A stretch of DNA of 64,000 nt, from the NCBI RefSeq assembly GCF_029168945.1, contig NC_083604.1:38621686-38685685 (forward strand), read 5' to 3'. The stretch's first letter is position 1; each line of letters opens with the position of its first letter. The DNA comes from Cannabis sativa (Eukaryota; Streptophyta; Magnoliopsida; Rosales; Cannabaceae). The notes under the pieces were generated by a model. That model was not told the origin of the DNA and ran no database searches. It saw only the letters and a list, made by a program, of their open reading frames with translations. The translations under genes were made by a program, and so were the position numbers. Shown piece after piece: positions 48,801 to 61,760 of this stretch.

Positions 48801-49192
48801 TTCATAGCATACATTTAAACTTAGTCTTGTGGTATTGGAAAAATTCATACCCACACGACGAATTCCGAGCCTAGTAAGCTCGCCATTATTCTTACTAGAT
48901 CGCCAAAGGTACATCTTCCAGTACACTCGCGACCATTTCTTTCAATCATCAAAATCTTTCAAGCCAGAATTAATGCTAATAAGCATTGCTACATATACAT
49001 AAACACATTTAACAATTTTATCATAACTTATCATGCTTCCCTAACAACTTAAACATTTCAAATAAGCAGGCAATTCATGCAATTAATAATTAATGTATTT
49101 ATCAACTATCATTTAGCACTTACTAAGCCATGAGTCGAACGAGTCTTCGCAGCCAATGTACATATCAAGCCAGTCTTCAGGATCTTTAAACC
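45807..49192 (-). pseudogene. Heavily decayed Gypsy internal region
   Basis: No frame is intact. Minus-strand traces in Gypsy order: the pol end and a purine tract next to the left LTR (45807-45840), RNase H-like NHRSLNILSFRKNLIRRQRR and WLEVIEDYN (within 47007-46801), and RT-like FVKNKYPLSRINAML (about 47640-47570). A gag-like Cys-poor zone extends to about 49100. At 3.4 kb it is shorter than a full gag-pol. Plus-strand frames here, such as 48466-48792, have no family resemblance and are not called. Confidence 0.7.
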
Positions 49193-49194
49193 TT

Positions 49195-49210
49195 GGTTGC
49201 TCTGATACCA
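49195..49210 (-). other. Primer-binding site of the Gypsy element
   Basis: The minus strand reads TGGTATCAGAGCAACC, starting three bases inside the right LTR, complementary to tRNA-iMet. Confidence 0.85.
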
Positions 49211-49213
49211 TGT

Positions 49214-50314
49214 TGTAACGCCCTGACTATCAGGGACGCCACGTGTGTGCTTTTATAAACTTATTATTACTAATCTATAACTTTTGGAAAGGGTGTGGTT
49301 TAATTAAAACTTTTGATTGAATTTTAAAATAAACATTCTTTATGAACACCATTAAAATATAGGGATCCCCTGTTTATAAAATTTCTTTATAACAAGTTGC
49401 AAAATCGTTATTACAAAAAAAAAAATAAAGTTACACTTTCATACATAAGAGAAAAGTGGTCGACCGTGCTTCCCAAAAGCCAAGACAACACGGTTGATAT
49501 GTACATTGCTGGGAGACCTCTGACCCATGGCCGAACAAAATTGCTAATCTTTTTACCTGCACCAAGAAGCACCCGTGAGTCATAGTGACTCAACAAGAAA
49601 AGCTACTAGATAAAGCAACTCATGGGAAATGATAGCAAATTATAGTACCACAGATTGTACATACCATGAGATCATTTTCTTTCAATATACATATACAATG
49701 CAACGTCTATACGAGCAAACTTGTTACAAAATTAAGAGTATTTATAGTTATACATAATCAACAACCTTAGTGTTTCATAAAACACCCTAATCCTATAGTA
49801 TCATAAACACTTACTTCTAATGCTTCATAAAGAACTCTAGTTCACACATTAACATGTCCATTCAATTCCAAAGCTTCATAAAGCACTTTAATCAAGGATC
49901 ATTATAATCATATATTCTTACATCCCTAGGCCATTGAGATTACAAGAAAAGTGATTAATTTCACAAGCAATATAACATTCATTTAATCATACTATAACAA
50001 ATGTACTGAATTACAACTTATCACATAATAACACTCTTGATTCATTTCACAACATCGTAACTATACAATTTCTGTACTTCATAAAGTACTCTTACCACTA
50101 GTTAACCACGAGCTATATATGTCACTATCGTTGCCCGATACAGCAAACGATAAGTAAGAAACCTATCTGCGGTTTTAAGAATAATTACTCATAACGGTAA
50201 TGATTGCTCCTTTACTCGATCATAATCGAGTCACAACGATAATAATCGTTTTATATTATTTTCCCTCGATCATAATCCAGTCACAACGACAATAATCGTT
50301 TCCTATCATTTCTC
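49214..50314 (-). repeat. Right (5') LTR of the Gypsy element, first part
   Basis: Starts TGTAACGCCCTGACTATCAG and is nearly identical to 41279 onward. It is interrupted at 50314, inside the palindrome array, by the Copia insertion with TSD TTCTC (50310-50314). Confidence 0.92.
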
Positions 50315-52174
50315 TGTTGGGTTTTGTGCCCTAAATAAAAGTCATTTCAATATAATCAGATTTACTTATTAATAAAGATCAGAAATAACATTTTATGTTG
50401 CATGGTTCACATGATTTATTTCATGATTATATGTATATAATGTATGAATTCTTTTTTAAGTCCAGAACATATGAGTTTGTTAAAGATTATAGTGTTGTCA
50501 GCATAGTGGAATATAATCTTAATTATATGTTCAAAAGTTTATTCCCTGATTTGTCAGAACACTGGATTTAGACTGACATGGTATAATCAGCGATAGGTAT
50601 TCTTACACCTTGGAAAAGTGTTATGTCCTTTCCAGGACATTGGCAAAGTTTACCAGTATCGGATGTATGGAGTATACATCGAAAGGGACCGATATTGAAC
50701 TTTGATTAGATATATTAAAACATACCGTAATATCTATTCAGTTCAATATCACCCGTTGATCCTAGATCAAATGACCTTAATCCTGATATGGGTAGGTTCG
50801 ATCTCAAGAGTACTATACATGTTCTTTGATTTGTTAGTTAAGCCTACTTTTGGGTCAGGGTGATACGTACATTTTGGGAACATGATAGTATAATTGAGTG
50901 GGAGCGCTACCATAAAGATGGAATTTATAACTTCTATAGGAACTTAGAAGTGAAACGATGATATTCCTTCGAGCTTGGCTAAACAGAGATAAATGGTGGA
51001 GATCTCATTTCACTTTGCTGAAATATCATTTATACGGAGCTAAGTGTTTTAAGGATAAAATACATTGAAGGTGTAGCGGTAACAGTAGTGCCTTTTCGAT
51101 GTAGATCATCTATTAGAGGGTCATTGATCACATTAGGGTTATAACAATGGATAACTAATGACGTGTCTATATCATGGAACATATAGAGCATTTTATATGA
51201 CTGAGAGTGATATTCCAAGTTCTAAGTGTGTATTCAATGAGGAATTAATAAGTTAGGGAATTTACTTGGTAAATTCGGTTCGACTTATTGGAAGCTCGGT
51301 TATATAGAACCATGGTCCCCATACTAGTTGAGACTATACTGCTTGTAAGACTCAATTAATTGATTTTAATTAATCAATTATAATTCTAAAAGTTAGACTA
51401 TGTCTACTTTATGAATTTTCACTAAGCAAGGGCGAAACTGTAAAGAAAAGAGATTCTAGGTTTATTTATTAATTAAGATATTTTATATGTCTAAATTAAT
51501 AAATATATTAAATGATAATATTATTTAATAATTATTTTCAAGTTATTAAATAATTAGAATTGGCATTTAAAAGGTTAAATTTGAAAATTGGTATTTTTGA
51601 GAAAATAGGAATGGAAAATAACAAAATGGGAAAGTTACAAAGTGAGGCCCAATACCCTTTGTATGGCCAGCCACTATGCACTAGAAATACCATTTGTAGT
51701 TTCCATTATTTTAATGCCATAAAATTCTAACCTAAACCTAGAGGGTATTCTATAAATAGAAAGTGTTGGCTTCAGGAAACAAACAACTTAGACACAACTT
51801 TGATCATTTAGTTTCTCTCAGAAAGCAACACGCCTCTCTCTCTTTTGTTCTCTCTAAATTTTGAAATACTTGAGTGAATGAGTAGTGCCCACACACATCA
51901 AGTGGTATCTCAATCATAGTATGTAAGACTATGGAAAATCTGCATCAAAGATGGAGAAAAGAAGATCCAGATTCAGATCTTGATTATGCTCTGCTATAGA
52001 AAGGAATCAAGGGCTAGAGATCTGAATAGAAGGAGTCATATTATTCCGCTGCACCCACTGTAAGGTTTTCTAAACTTTATATGTGTTTATTTTCATTATT
52101 TTAGAATTCATATTAGGGTGTTAATCAAACATACTTGTTAGTAAATCTAGATCCTGGTAAAATAATTACCAACA
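50315..52174 (+). repeat. Outer 5' LTR (GTGCC subfamily)
   Basis: TGTTGGGTTTTGTGCCC...AATTACCAACA, 1,860 bp. TATA box TATAAATA is at 51751-51758. Closest in the window to the solo LTR 39355-41209 and the fragment 61323-61755. Confidence 0.92.
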
Positions 52175-52176
52175 AC

Positions 52177-52190
52177 TGGTATCAGAGCCA
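52177..52190 (+). other. Primer-binding site, initiator tRNA-Met
   Basis: TGGTATCAGAGCCA two bases after the LTR. Canonical form, unlike the CC variant at 55326. Confidence 0.9.
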
Positions 52191-53428
52191 TGGTAATGAT
52201 TTACTTTCATGTAATATGAATTAAAATGATGTTTTATATGTTTTGTGTTGATTTGGATGGTTTCATGTTGGTTTATGTGCTTATGTGATGAATGTATGTG
52301 TAGTACGAAATTTTTCCATGATTTTTTTTTCTATTTTTGAAAATATTTTATTTGGATTCCTTGTGAAAAATTAAGCAATTTTTGTTTTTACGGAACTCGA
52401 TTTCGATAAAAATTGAAAGAGTTATGATTTTTGGAGAATCGGGGTTTAATGGTGTCCCCACAAATTGCGATTTTTGGAAAAAATCCAATTTTTTCATGAG
52501 ATTGTTTACCAAAATTCAATTTTCCAATTTTAGATTTTTCTAATTTGGAATATTTCTAACTTTAAATATTTCCAATTATGGTAAGATTTAAAAATTTGTT
52601 AACTTCTTTAATATTTATATATTATTTAATTATAAGATTAGATATTTTGATATTTCACATATTTTAAATTAAAAGATAACTTTGACTTTTTATTTAAAAT
52701 ATTATATTAAAATTATCTTATATGACAAATTAAATAATTAATAAATTCGAAATTAACATAAATATTTTTGTAGATACACTTACAATAATATTTTCAAATT
52801 CAAAATTTGTTATTTTGTTAAATATTTAATTATTTATAAATTATAAGTTTAAAAATGATATTTTTCTATATATATCATTTTTTTTCTTATTGAAAATTTA
52901 TAAATCATATCTTAAATATTTAAATAACTTAGATATTTTGTAAAAATTTGAATATTGCTTAATTTAGATATGTTGACATATAATTATTGTAATTATTATT
53001 TATTTATTATTTTATTCTTAAAATAATAACTATCTAACCAAATCTATTTTAATGGTTTATTTTAATTAAATTATAAGATTTGAAAGTGATATTGAAGATT
53101 CTTTCTTTCAAATCATTTATCTTATTTGATATTTAATTTAATTTGATTCAAATAAACCTAGATTTTTAAAAATTAGTTTCCTTTATTTGGTTAGTTTAAG
53201 AATAATAATTTAAATATATTAATATCTTATTTCACATCTGTTACATGGACAATGTTTGTTTATTATATATTGTTTATTCAAAATTTTTTTTTTAACAAAC
53301 CTATTATTTATTTGATCTAAATTGCTATGATTAACTTGTTGACAGATCCAATGATATGATTTTTATCATAGTGCAATTGTCAATAGATCTTATAAATAAT
53401 TTTAACAGGTAAATTTTGTACTTCTTTC
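52191..53428 (+). other. AT-rich leader of the outer element
   Basis: Non-coding and alignable with about 55340-56660 of the inner element: a shared opening with TCATGTTG and GATGTTTGTGAATTTT-like text, and an end near GACAGATCCAATGAT. It lacks the GC-rich block present in the inner element at 55600-55790. No gene. Confidence 0.75.
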
Positions 53429-55323
53429 TATTGGGTTTTATACCCTAAATAAAACTCATTTCAATATAATCAGATTTACTTATTAATATAGATCAGAAAT
53501 AACATTTATTGTTGCATAGTTCACATGATTTATTTCCTGATTATATGTACATAATGTATGAATTTATTTGAAATCCTTTTCACATACTTGATCCTCTTTA
53601 TTGTGTTGTCAACACTTTAAAAAGTAAACTTGACTATGTGAATAAAGTTTCCTAGATTTATCAGACACAGGGTTTTACTGATATGATAATCTACACCAAG
53701 AGTTTACTTGCCTTTAAAGAAATGCTATGTTCTTTCCAGAACATTGGTTAAAGTAAAGCTCAGGTTGGATGCATGGATTATGCATCGGAAGGGACCAATA
53801 TTGAACTTTGACTTAGATTTATTAAACTTACCGTAATATCTATTCAAGTCAATATCGCCTAGTTGATCCTAGATCAAATGATCTTAATCCTGTTATGATT
53901 AGACTATCTCAAGAGGCTATTCGTGTTCTTTGATTTGTTAGTTAAGCCTACTTTTAGGTCAAGGTGATACGTACATTTTGGGAACACGGTAGTGCAATTG
54001 AGTGGGAGCGCTAACATAAACATGGAATCTATAGCTTCTATCTGGCGAATAGTAAGTAAAGGATGATCTCCTTCGAGCTTGACCAAACGAAAATAAATGG
54101 TGGAGTACTCATTTCACATAAGCTGAAATATCATTTGTACGGGGTTAAGTGTTTTAAGGATAAAATACATTGTAGGGTGTAACGGTAATCTAATCCCTTT
54201 ACAGTGTAGATCATTCATATAGAGGATCATTGATCAAATTAGGATTATAACAATGGATAACTAATGATGTGTCTATATGGTGGAACATATAGAGCATTCT
54301 ATATACTGAGAGTGCAATTCTAAGTTCTATGCGTGGATTCAACGAAGAATTAATAAATCAGTGAATTTAGGTTATAACTTCTTGATCTGCTTATTGGAAG
54401 CTCGGTTATATAGACCCATGGTCCCCCCACTAGTTGAGATAATATTGCTTGTAAGACTCATATAATTGGTTTTGATTAATCAATTTTGATTCTCAAATTA
54501 GACTATGTCTATTTGTGAATTTTTCACTAAGTAAGGGCAAAATTGTAGAGAAAGAGTTTTAGGGGCATATTTGTTAATTATGATACTTTGTATGGTTCAA
54601 TTAATAAATATGATAAATGACAATATTATTTAATAATTATTTATAGTTATGAAATAGTTAGAATTGGCATTTAAATGGTTGAATTTGAAAATTGGCGTTT
54701 TTGAGAAAATGAGATGCAGAAATGATAAAACTGCAAAATTGCAAAAAGTGAGGCTCAAATCCATATTACCTAGGAAGTAGGCCACTTTTATAGGGTTTTT
54801 CATCTGATATTTTCATTATTTTAATGCCAAATAATTCATACCTAACCCTAGTGGAATGCTATAAATAGATAGTGAAGGCTTCAGGAAATTTACACTTAAC
54901 TATCTGATTTCCTTCAGAGAAAAACCTGAGCCTTCTCTCTCTATTCCTAGCCGCCACCTTCTTCTCTTTCTTCTTCCTTGAAATTTCGAAACACTTAGTG
55001 ATTAGAGTAGTGCCCACACACAGCAAGTGATACCTCAATCATAGTGAGGAAGATCGTGAAGAAAGACATTCAACAAGAAGGAGTTTCAGCACTAAAGAAG
55101 GAGAGAAAGAGATCCAGGTTCAGATCTTGATAATACTCTGCGACAGAAAGGATACAAGGGTTAGAGATCTGAACGGAAGGAGTCATATTATTCCGCTGCA
55201 CCCAATGTAAGGTTTACTAAACTTTATATGTGTTTATTTCATCGTTTTAGAAAGTTCATATTTAGGGTGTTAATCAACATACTTGTAAGTAGATCTAAGA
55301 TCCTGGTAAAACAATTTCCAACA
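53429..55323 (+). repeat. Inner LTR (ATGCC subfamily), copy 3 5' LTR
   Basis: Starts TATTGGGTTTTATACCC, with the first TG mutated to TA, and ends ATTTCCAACA; 1,895 bp. TATA box TATAAATA is at 54860-54867. No TSD is recoverable because the partner LTR is deleted. Confidence 0.9.
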
Positions 55324-55325
55324 AC

Positions 55326-55342
55326 TGGCCTCAGAGCCATGG
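55326..55342 (+). other. Primer-binding site, CC variant
   Basis: TGGCCTCAGAGCCATGG, the same two-base change from TGGTATC as in copy 2 (21988-22004). Confidence 0.8.
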
Positions 55343-58300
55343 TAATTGATTTGCTTGTAAGAAATTTGGACTTAAAACGATTGTTTGATGTTTTGGATGG
55401 TATCATGTTGTTTTGAGTGTTGTTTGATGATTGATTGATGTTTGTGAATTTTCGTTAAAAATAATTGAATATCTGTTTTTGGAATTATTTTTATTGGATA
55501 ATATGGAAAAAAATTAAGCAATTTACTTTTCTACAGAACTCAATTTCGATTTAATTTGAATTAGTTATAATTTTTTGAAGTTTCGAAAAATATCGCAGTC
55601 GTGCAACTACACATGCGCGCGCGCACGAGGGTTGTCTCTCGGACAGCACGCGTTCAGACACACTCCTTGTCTGAAACCGAGACGTCCGCGCGCGGAGAGG
55701 CTGCATGCAGCCTCCTGCGCCGATGTTTCTCCGTCGTGCACCCAGTGATGCGCGTGCGGGCAATATGCTTGGCATACTGTCCGTACAGCTCGCAAATTTT
55801 TCATTTTTCTTCGATTTTTCATGTTATTTCATGGATTTAACTTCCGATTTTTTGTGTAGTTTTGTATTTAGACATTTACTATTCCTATTTCAATTCTAAA
55901 TATCATAATTAAATTAATTAATTTTTTTTTAATTTAATTCATGATATTAGTGTAATTTGAATTTGAAAATAGTAAATATCTATCTTTTTGCTTAATTATC
56001 TAGCTGATTTTTAAATTTGATTATATCTTATCTTATTTTTAAATTTAAGGTCAGATATTAAATTTTTTCAAAATTAAATATTTTTTTTAAATAATTTGAC
56101 CTTATTTAAATTTAAAATAAGATAACTATAATCATGTAATTTTAAATAGATGTAAGATATTTTGCTAACTTTTAAATTTTGTTATTTTATTTATTTAAAG
56201 TAAATCATAAAATCTGAAAAATATATTTATTTATCTTTTTTAATTTTTATTTATAAAATAACATTAAATTTTTTAAAAGTAGTTAGCAAATTTTGAAATG
56301 ATATTTAGGTTAGTTGACACCTAATTTTTCAAAATTGTAGGTTTAATTTTAAATATTATTTTTTAATTAATTTCGAAATATATATATATTTTTTAAATTT
56401 TTCGAATAATTTTTTTTCATTATTTAATTATTTTTTCGAAATTTAATTATTTAAAATTAAATAAATCCTACATCCAACTATCCAGCTAACCTTGTTGCAA
56501 TAGTATGTGTTTTAGCTTGTCTGTAAGTTCTTAAAACCTATTATTGCTTGACTGCAAATAGCCATGGTTAACTTGTTGACAGATCCAATGATCTGATTTT
56601 AACTCATGGCTCCCTTGGTCAAGTAAATAATTTGTAACAGGTATATTTACAATCTTCTTTCATCTGTTTATGACCTAGCAACATGATAGGATCCATCCAA
56701 ATTGTGTGCCTGTGTGAGCCTATGTGTTTAATTTTATTATAGATGCATATAGGTTGTTGTTACTAAATAAAATATCATAGTTTTTGATAGATTTTATTTA
56801 GGCCCATTTAGTTTTGGGCCTATTCAATTAATAACAGTTGTTCATTTTAAGGTTAAATTCCTCTCTTTTGGGCCTTGTGTGAGAGTTGGGAGCCATAGAA
56901 GTGGGTACGACATACTGAACCCAGCACCCCCTCACATGAACCACTCTATTTGTGAAGGCCCATTTGCCTGATTTGAATACCTGTACTAGGTTAATTAAAT
57001 TAGTTTAACCTTATAAAATTGATTAGCAACATAATTAATTTCATTTATTTTAAAATTAATTTAAGAAAACCATAGTTTAAAGAATTTTATATTCTAAGCT
57101 AAACTATATGTATTTTCTTATATTTAATTAAATATAGAATTATAACCATCTAGATTCTTTCTGTAGCTTAATTTAAATTTTTCATTAAATATTCCTATTT
57201 AAGTTGATATTTAGTTATCTATAACTAATCAGCTTAAATTTGAATATCTTTTGGATTTAAAATTTCAAAATTAAGTTGAGGAATTTTAGGAATTGGTTAT
57301 TAAGATTCTTTAGATATTTTTTAAGTTGATATTTTTTCAAATATTAACTTAAAATAGAATATTTTCAAATTAAGTGGTTACAACTTAATTTTTGATATTT
57401 AGTTAAATTTAAATTTGAAAATATTTAAGTTCTAGATTTTTTCTAATACAACTTAAATTAGATATTATTTCAAATTTTGTGGAAAAGATACTTAGTCAAA
57501 TAAGATATTTTCTAGATAGTTATTTCTAGACTACTTCTTATTTTTAATATTAAATAGGAAAATATTATTCATTGTGAAATTAATTATTTAAATAATTAAT
57601 TTTGGTACAATTTATTTTAAGTATATTTTTTCCTAGTATTAAACTAGAGATTAATAATTAAGCCTTCTTTACACTTAATTATTTATTTCTTGAATTTAAT
57701 ACATTTAATTAAATAGAAAATTAAATATCTAAGTTGATTTTCATCATGATACTTAAATATTTCTTTTTCATGACACTTAATTAAATAGAAAATTATTTTT
57801 AGTTGAAATTTATTTTTTCAACTAAATTTAAATAATTTTCAAAATATATTTTTTCTTTATTTTATTAATCAATTTTCGAAATTGCATTTCATAATGCAAG
57901 ATGATTTTGAATTTATCTTGAAAAATAGATTAAGTTTTAAATTAATTATTTATTTTAATTAATTCTTGGACCAACTTACATCAATGATTTTTTCATTTAT
58001 ATATTAATTTAAAATAAATGAGTTTAAGTATATTATTAAAAATTGAATTAATTAGTCAAAGGAAAATCTAGATAGGTGATATTTTTGCTTGAAGTATTTT
58101 TCTAAGTAATTATTATTTAAGTATTTCGAAAATATAAAGTTTTATACTTTCTTTTTCAAAATACAATAAATATATTCTCATGAAAATTTGATTTGAGTTG
58201 CAAATTAATTTAAATTAATACAACTTAAATAATTTTCTTAATATTTATATATCAAAATTACTACTGAGATGGAAATAATTCAATTTATTTCAATCACCAT

Positions 58301-58425
58301 CTAAGTATAATTTTATAAATATTGAATTAAATTCTAATTTAGAATTTTCATTCTAAATTCGATATTTAATGAATATATTTTATTATAAATAATAATGAAA
58401 ATACATTTAAAAGAATGAGCTTTAT
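55343..58425 (+). other. AT-rich leader of copy 3, including a GC-rich block at 55600-55790
   Basis: Mostly AT-rich and collinear with 18801-21980 reversed. The exception is a CG-dense segment at 55600-55790 (GCGCGCGC, CCGCGCGCGG, many CpG). Several overlapping short frames cross it on both strands, which is expected of GC-rich sequence poor in stop codons; none resembles a protein. 56460-56960 is the best-conserved stretch between copies 2 and 3. Confidence 0.7.
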
Positions 58426-58429
58426 TATT

Positions 58430-59175
58430 AAGATATTCGATCTCCATTGTTGGTTTTACATAGCGTTTGTTTTAGTGAGTAATCCTCCCTAATGGAGGTA
58501 CGTTCATTAGCAATTTCGCACTGTTTCATCTCGAAAGATAAGTAGTTTGTAAGTGTTTTATATGGTATGGATCACCCTAATGGTGGTGACCATATTTGAC
58601 TTGCAAAATATGAAACAATGGTAGAAGCTCATAAGATAGAATTGCCTTGACTCTCGCCTAAACGGGACAACGCTGAATTCCAATCTTGATCGAATAAAAG
58701 GTTGCTAGAATGTTTAACATTTTAGATGAGCTGACAACTCTATTCAATGGATGGTAGCTTTGACTCTCGCCTAAAAGGGACACTGATATCAGTTTGTTGA
58801 AAACCTTGGAAATTATTAAGGATTGTATGTTTTAGTATTTTCACTTGTCATTCCTACTTGCTATATGTTTAATAATTTCTGAATTGTGTATGAATTTATA
58901 TTGAACCATGTTATTTTCTGTTATTAAGTTGTAGTTTAATTTCGAATCTTCATTGTTGGTCTAACTTGATTTGTTTATCTAATGAGATAAATCCCTAATG
59001 GATTTTCACCATTAGACATACATAATAGTGTTAGATCTCGAAAGATAAATATTGTATATGCAACATCTAGCTGTTCATCAATTGATGACACCTTAGACTA
59101 GTATTTTCACAATATGAAACAAGAAGATTGTATAAATAAGATTACTTTGACTCTCGCTAATCGAAGCATCGTTGG
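58430..59175 (+). promoter_or_regulatory. Structured leader of copy 3
   Basis: Hairpins TCCTCC-CTAAT-GGAGG (58483-58498), CACC-CTAAT-GGTG (58573-58585) and AAATCC-CTAAT-GGATTT (58989-59005). TTGACTCTCGC motifs start at 58647, 58760 and 59147. CATTGTTGGT boxes lie at about 58445 and 58949. It reads as two related modules, each running CATTGTTGGT, hairpin, CTCGAAAGATAA, GAAACAA, TTGACTCTCGC. Confidence 0.65.
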
Positions 59176-59591
59176 ATTCTTATTTATAAACGAAATTATC
59201 CTAATTCCGCTTAGCTGATTCATTTCGAATTAGCTCCATAACATATCATTGGATGAATGGTCTATAAATCATTTAATGTCATTCTATTTTCTCTTCAGAA
59301 ATTAAATGACGCATATGATTATAATCCCGAAATTCTATTCCACAATGATATAAGTCCTAAATCTTAGAAATCTCCTAATTCTATGGGCAAATCTGACTTA
59401 GAGTTTAAATTAATAGTAGTGGTCCAAGAAAAAATTACTCATTATACTTGGTATAAATTTAAGTCTTTGACTTTAATTTTAGATTCCAAACAGAAATTTT
59501 CTTATATTTCTAATTGTAGAATACAATACAGTTACACTTTCACAAGTGTTTAATAACCATTTTCTAATATTGGTTTCAAACTATATGGAAT

Positions 59592-61235
59592 ATGAGTTTA
59601 ATATTCTATGACCAGGATCCACTTGCACTATTCTATGAACTCATTAAAGTAACTAAACCTAAGTCATCAAAACGACACAACAACATTTTTATTAATCTAT
59701 GGAATTTGTATCTTGTTCACAGTGGTTTTGACAAGATCTATCTCTGCAAAGAGTTAATATGCCTATATCCACTGAAAGTTGTTCATCGCATTCGTAGATG
59801 GATGTACATTCAAGGGTGGATATGAGTTTTTCGTTGTATTCTTAAAACGATAACTCTAGATTATACCTTATCCAAAGAAATTTGAAATGTTTAAAAAATT
59901 CTGATTTCTAGCAATGGTGATTAACCATTAAGGTAAGTGGTTAAAGATCTGGCGAACTGATAGGGGTGGAGAAATAGTTAGTAAATATGCCGTTCAAAGA
60001 TCATTAATTTGATTTTTGAATTATATCCAAACTTACCTCCCCAGAAATTTCGATTTGCATATTGATGATTAGTTACTAGTCGTTGCCTAAATCCTTCTAT
60101 GGTAATACGATTTCAGAATGATGCAATGGTTGTATACTTAATGTAAATCATTACTAGATTCATGGATGACCTAATAAAAATCTTAAGAAAAGCTAGAACA
60201 GTTAACCATGGTTTGTTAGCTATTCTAAGTGATTAGGGGTGGACCATCCCATAGTCAATAAATAAGAAAGTGTTTGTTTAAACAAATACTACTTTTCTAA
60301 GAAAATGACTAAGTCTGAAAAATAAAGTAGAAAATATAGGAGATATTTTTCTTGATTCCAAAAGTGTTCTATCATCTAATTTGACATATGATGATCCCAC
60401 TGCCTCTGTTGTCTTGTCACAACCGAAGAGGTCAATACCATTTAGTTTTGTTAGAGATAATTCACGGTACCTTGTCGTAGTGGGAGAGTTTCTAGGAACT
60501 CACTTTCTTGTGACTTGGAAGACACTAGTGATTAAAATCCATTGTGAGTTTAAACAAGTAATGGATTGTCAAGATAAGAAACTAAGAAGAAAGTCAAGAG
60601 AACTATAGTTTGATCCATTCACATGGAGTCACCTAAAGTTTTCTACTACAAGGACATAAAAGGAAATTTTCATTTATAAGTCTTTTCAATGGACTTAACA
60701 AAACTTCATGTTCCTAGTATTATAGGTTTGAGTTCATCTAAACCTATGGCTTGTGGTATACCTGATAATTACTTACTCTAATGCAAGCAACTAACTTTAG
60801 TAAGATGCTGAAGCATTTTCTTTCTAATGGCTATCTATAGAAGCTTCTCGACTTCTAGGCATAGATTTTATTTATCTAAGGAAAAGTCTCAACTATTCCA
60901 GAAAAGATAAAGCCATGAAAGAATTCCTTAAATCAACAATGAGAGGTCTCAGATATGCTTTAGTATGCCTTAGACCGGACACCTGCTGTTGAGTGGGAGT
61001 AATGAGTAGGTATCAGATTAATCCAAGAGAGGAACATTGGAAGACAATCAAGTAAAAGAAGAGGAAGTATATGTTAGTCGATAAAGGGGTGTTTAAAACT
61101 CTTAGACTACACCACATCAGATTTCGAGGCTTGCCTTTGTGCTAGAAAGTCTGCTGATAATATGGTGATTACTTAGAGGGTGGAGTAGTGATTTTGGAGA
61201 AGTGTAAAAACCTATCTGAAGTCTCTAAGTCTACC
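59592..61235 (+). pseudogene. Decayed Copia pol of copy 3
   Basis: Clearest version of the relic. GAG-pre-integrase-like LWNLYLVHSGFDKIYLCKEL (about 59694-59753), integrase-core RTDRGGEIVSKYA (59953-59991), linker QPKRSIPFSF...RYLVVVGEF (60381-60608), RT tail RPDTCC followed by TGA at 60990-60992 and VGVMSRYQ, and an RNase H trace with FWRSVK (about 61190-61210). Sequence ends abruptly near 61320, before the PPT. Confidence 0.72.
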
Positions 61236-61322
61236 AGAGAGAGACTGAATGTTAAAGTTGCAGGAAAGGTACTTATTCAGTCTAAGGAAAGTTCTATACA
61301 TTTGTTGCACCGTTCCAACTTG

Positions 61323-61755
61323 AGGGTATTCTATAAATAGAAAGTGTTGGCTTCACGAAACAAACAACTTACACACAACTTTGATCATTTAGTTTCTCTC
61401 AGAAAGCCACACGCCTCTCTCTCTTTTCTTCTCTCTAAATTTCGAAATATTTGAGTGAATGAGTAGTGCCCACACACATCAAGTGGTATCTCAATCATAG
61501 TATCTAAGACTATGGAAAATCTGCATCAAAGAAGGAGAAAAGAAGATCTAGATTCAGATCTTGATTATGCTCTGCTACAGAAAGGAATCAAGGGCTAGAG
61601 ATTTGAATGGAAGGAGTCATATTATTCCGCTGCACCCACTGTAAGGTTTTCTAAACTTTATATGTGTTTATTTTCATTGTTTTAGAATTCATATTAGGGT
61701 GTTAATTAAACATACTTGTTAGTAAATCTAGATCATGGTAAAATAATTTCCAACA
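61323..61755 (+). repeat. Truncated outer 3' LTR (433 bp)
   Basis: Joins about 51742 of the outer LTR equivalent and runs to the end ATTTCCAACA. TATA box TATAAATA is at 61332-61339. It is followed by TSD TTCTC. About 1.4 kb of the LTR 5' part is missing. Confidence 0.9.
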
Positions 61756-61760
61756 TTCTC

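Larger units (their letters stand above)
50315..61755 (+). mobile_element. Composite Copia-like insertion (11.4 kb) with TSD TTCTC
   Basis: TSD TTCTC is at 50310-50314 and 61756-61760. Contents: 5' LTR 50315-52174 with PBS and leader to 53428, then a second LTR 53429-55323 with its own PBS and internal region to about 61320. A 433-bp LTR end of the first subfamily (61323-61755) follows. This fits one gag-less element inserted in another, followed by deletion of the inner 3' LTR and of most of the outer 3' LTR. Confidence 0.85.

Noticed and set aside
55551..55899. Cluster of four overlapping frames on both strands
   Set aside because: GC-rich sequence lacks stop codons in all frames; the interior is not conserved as protein in copy 2.
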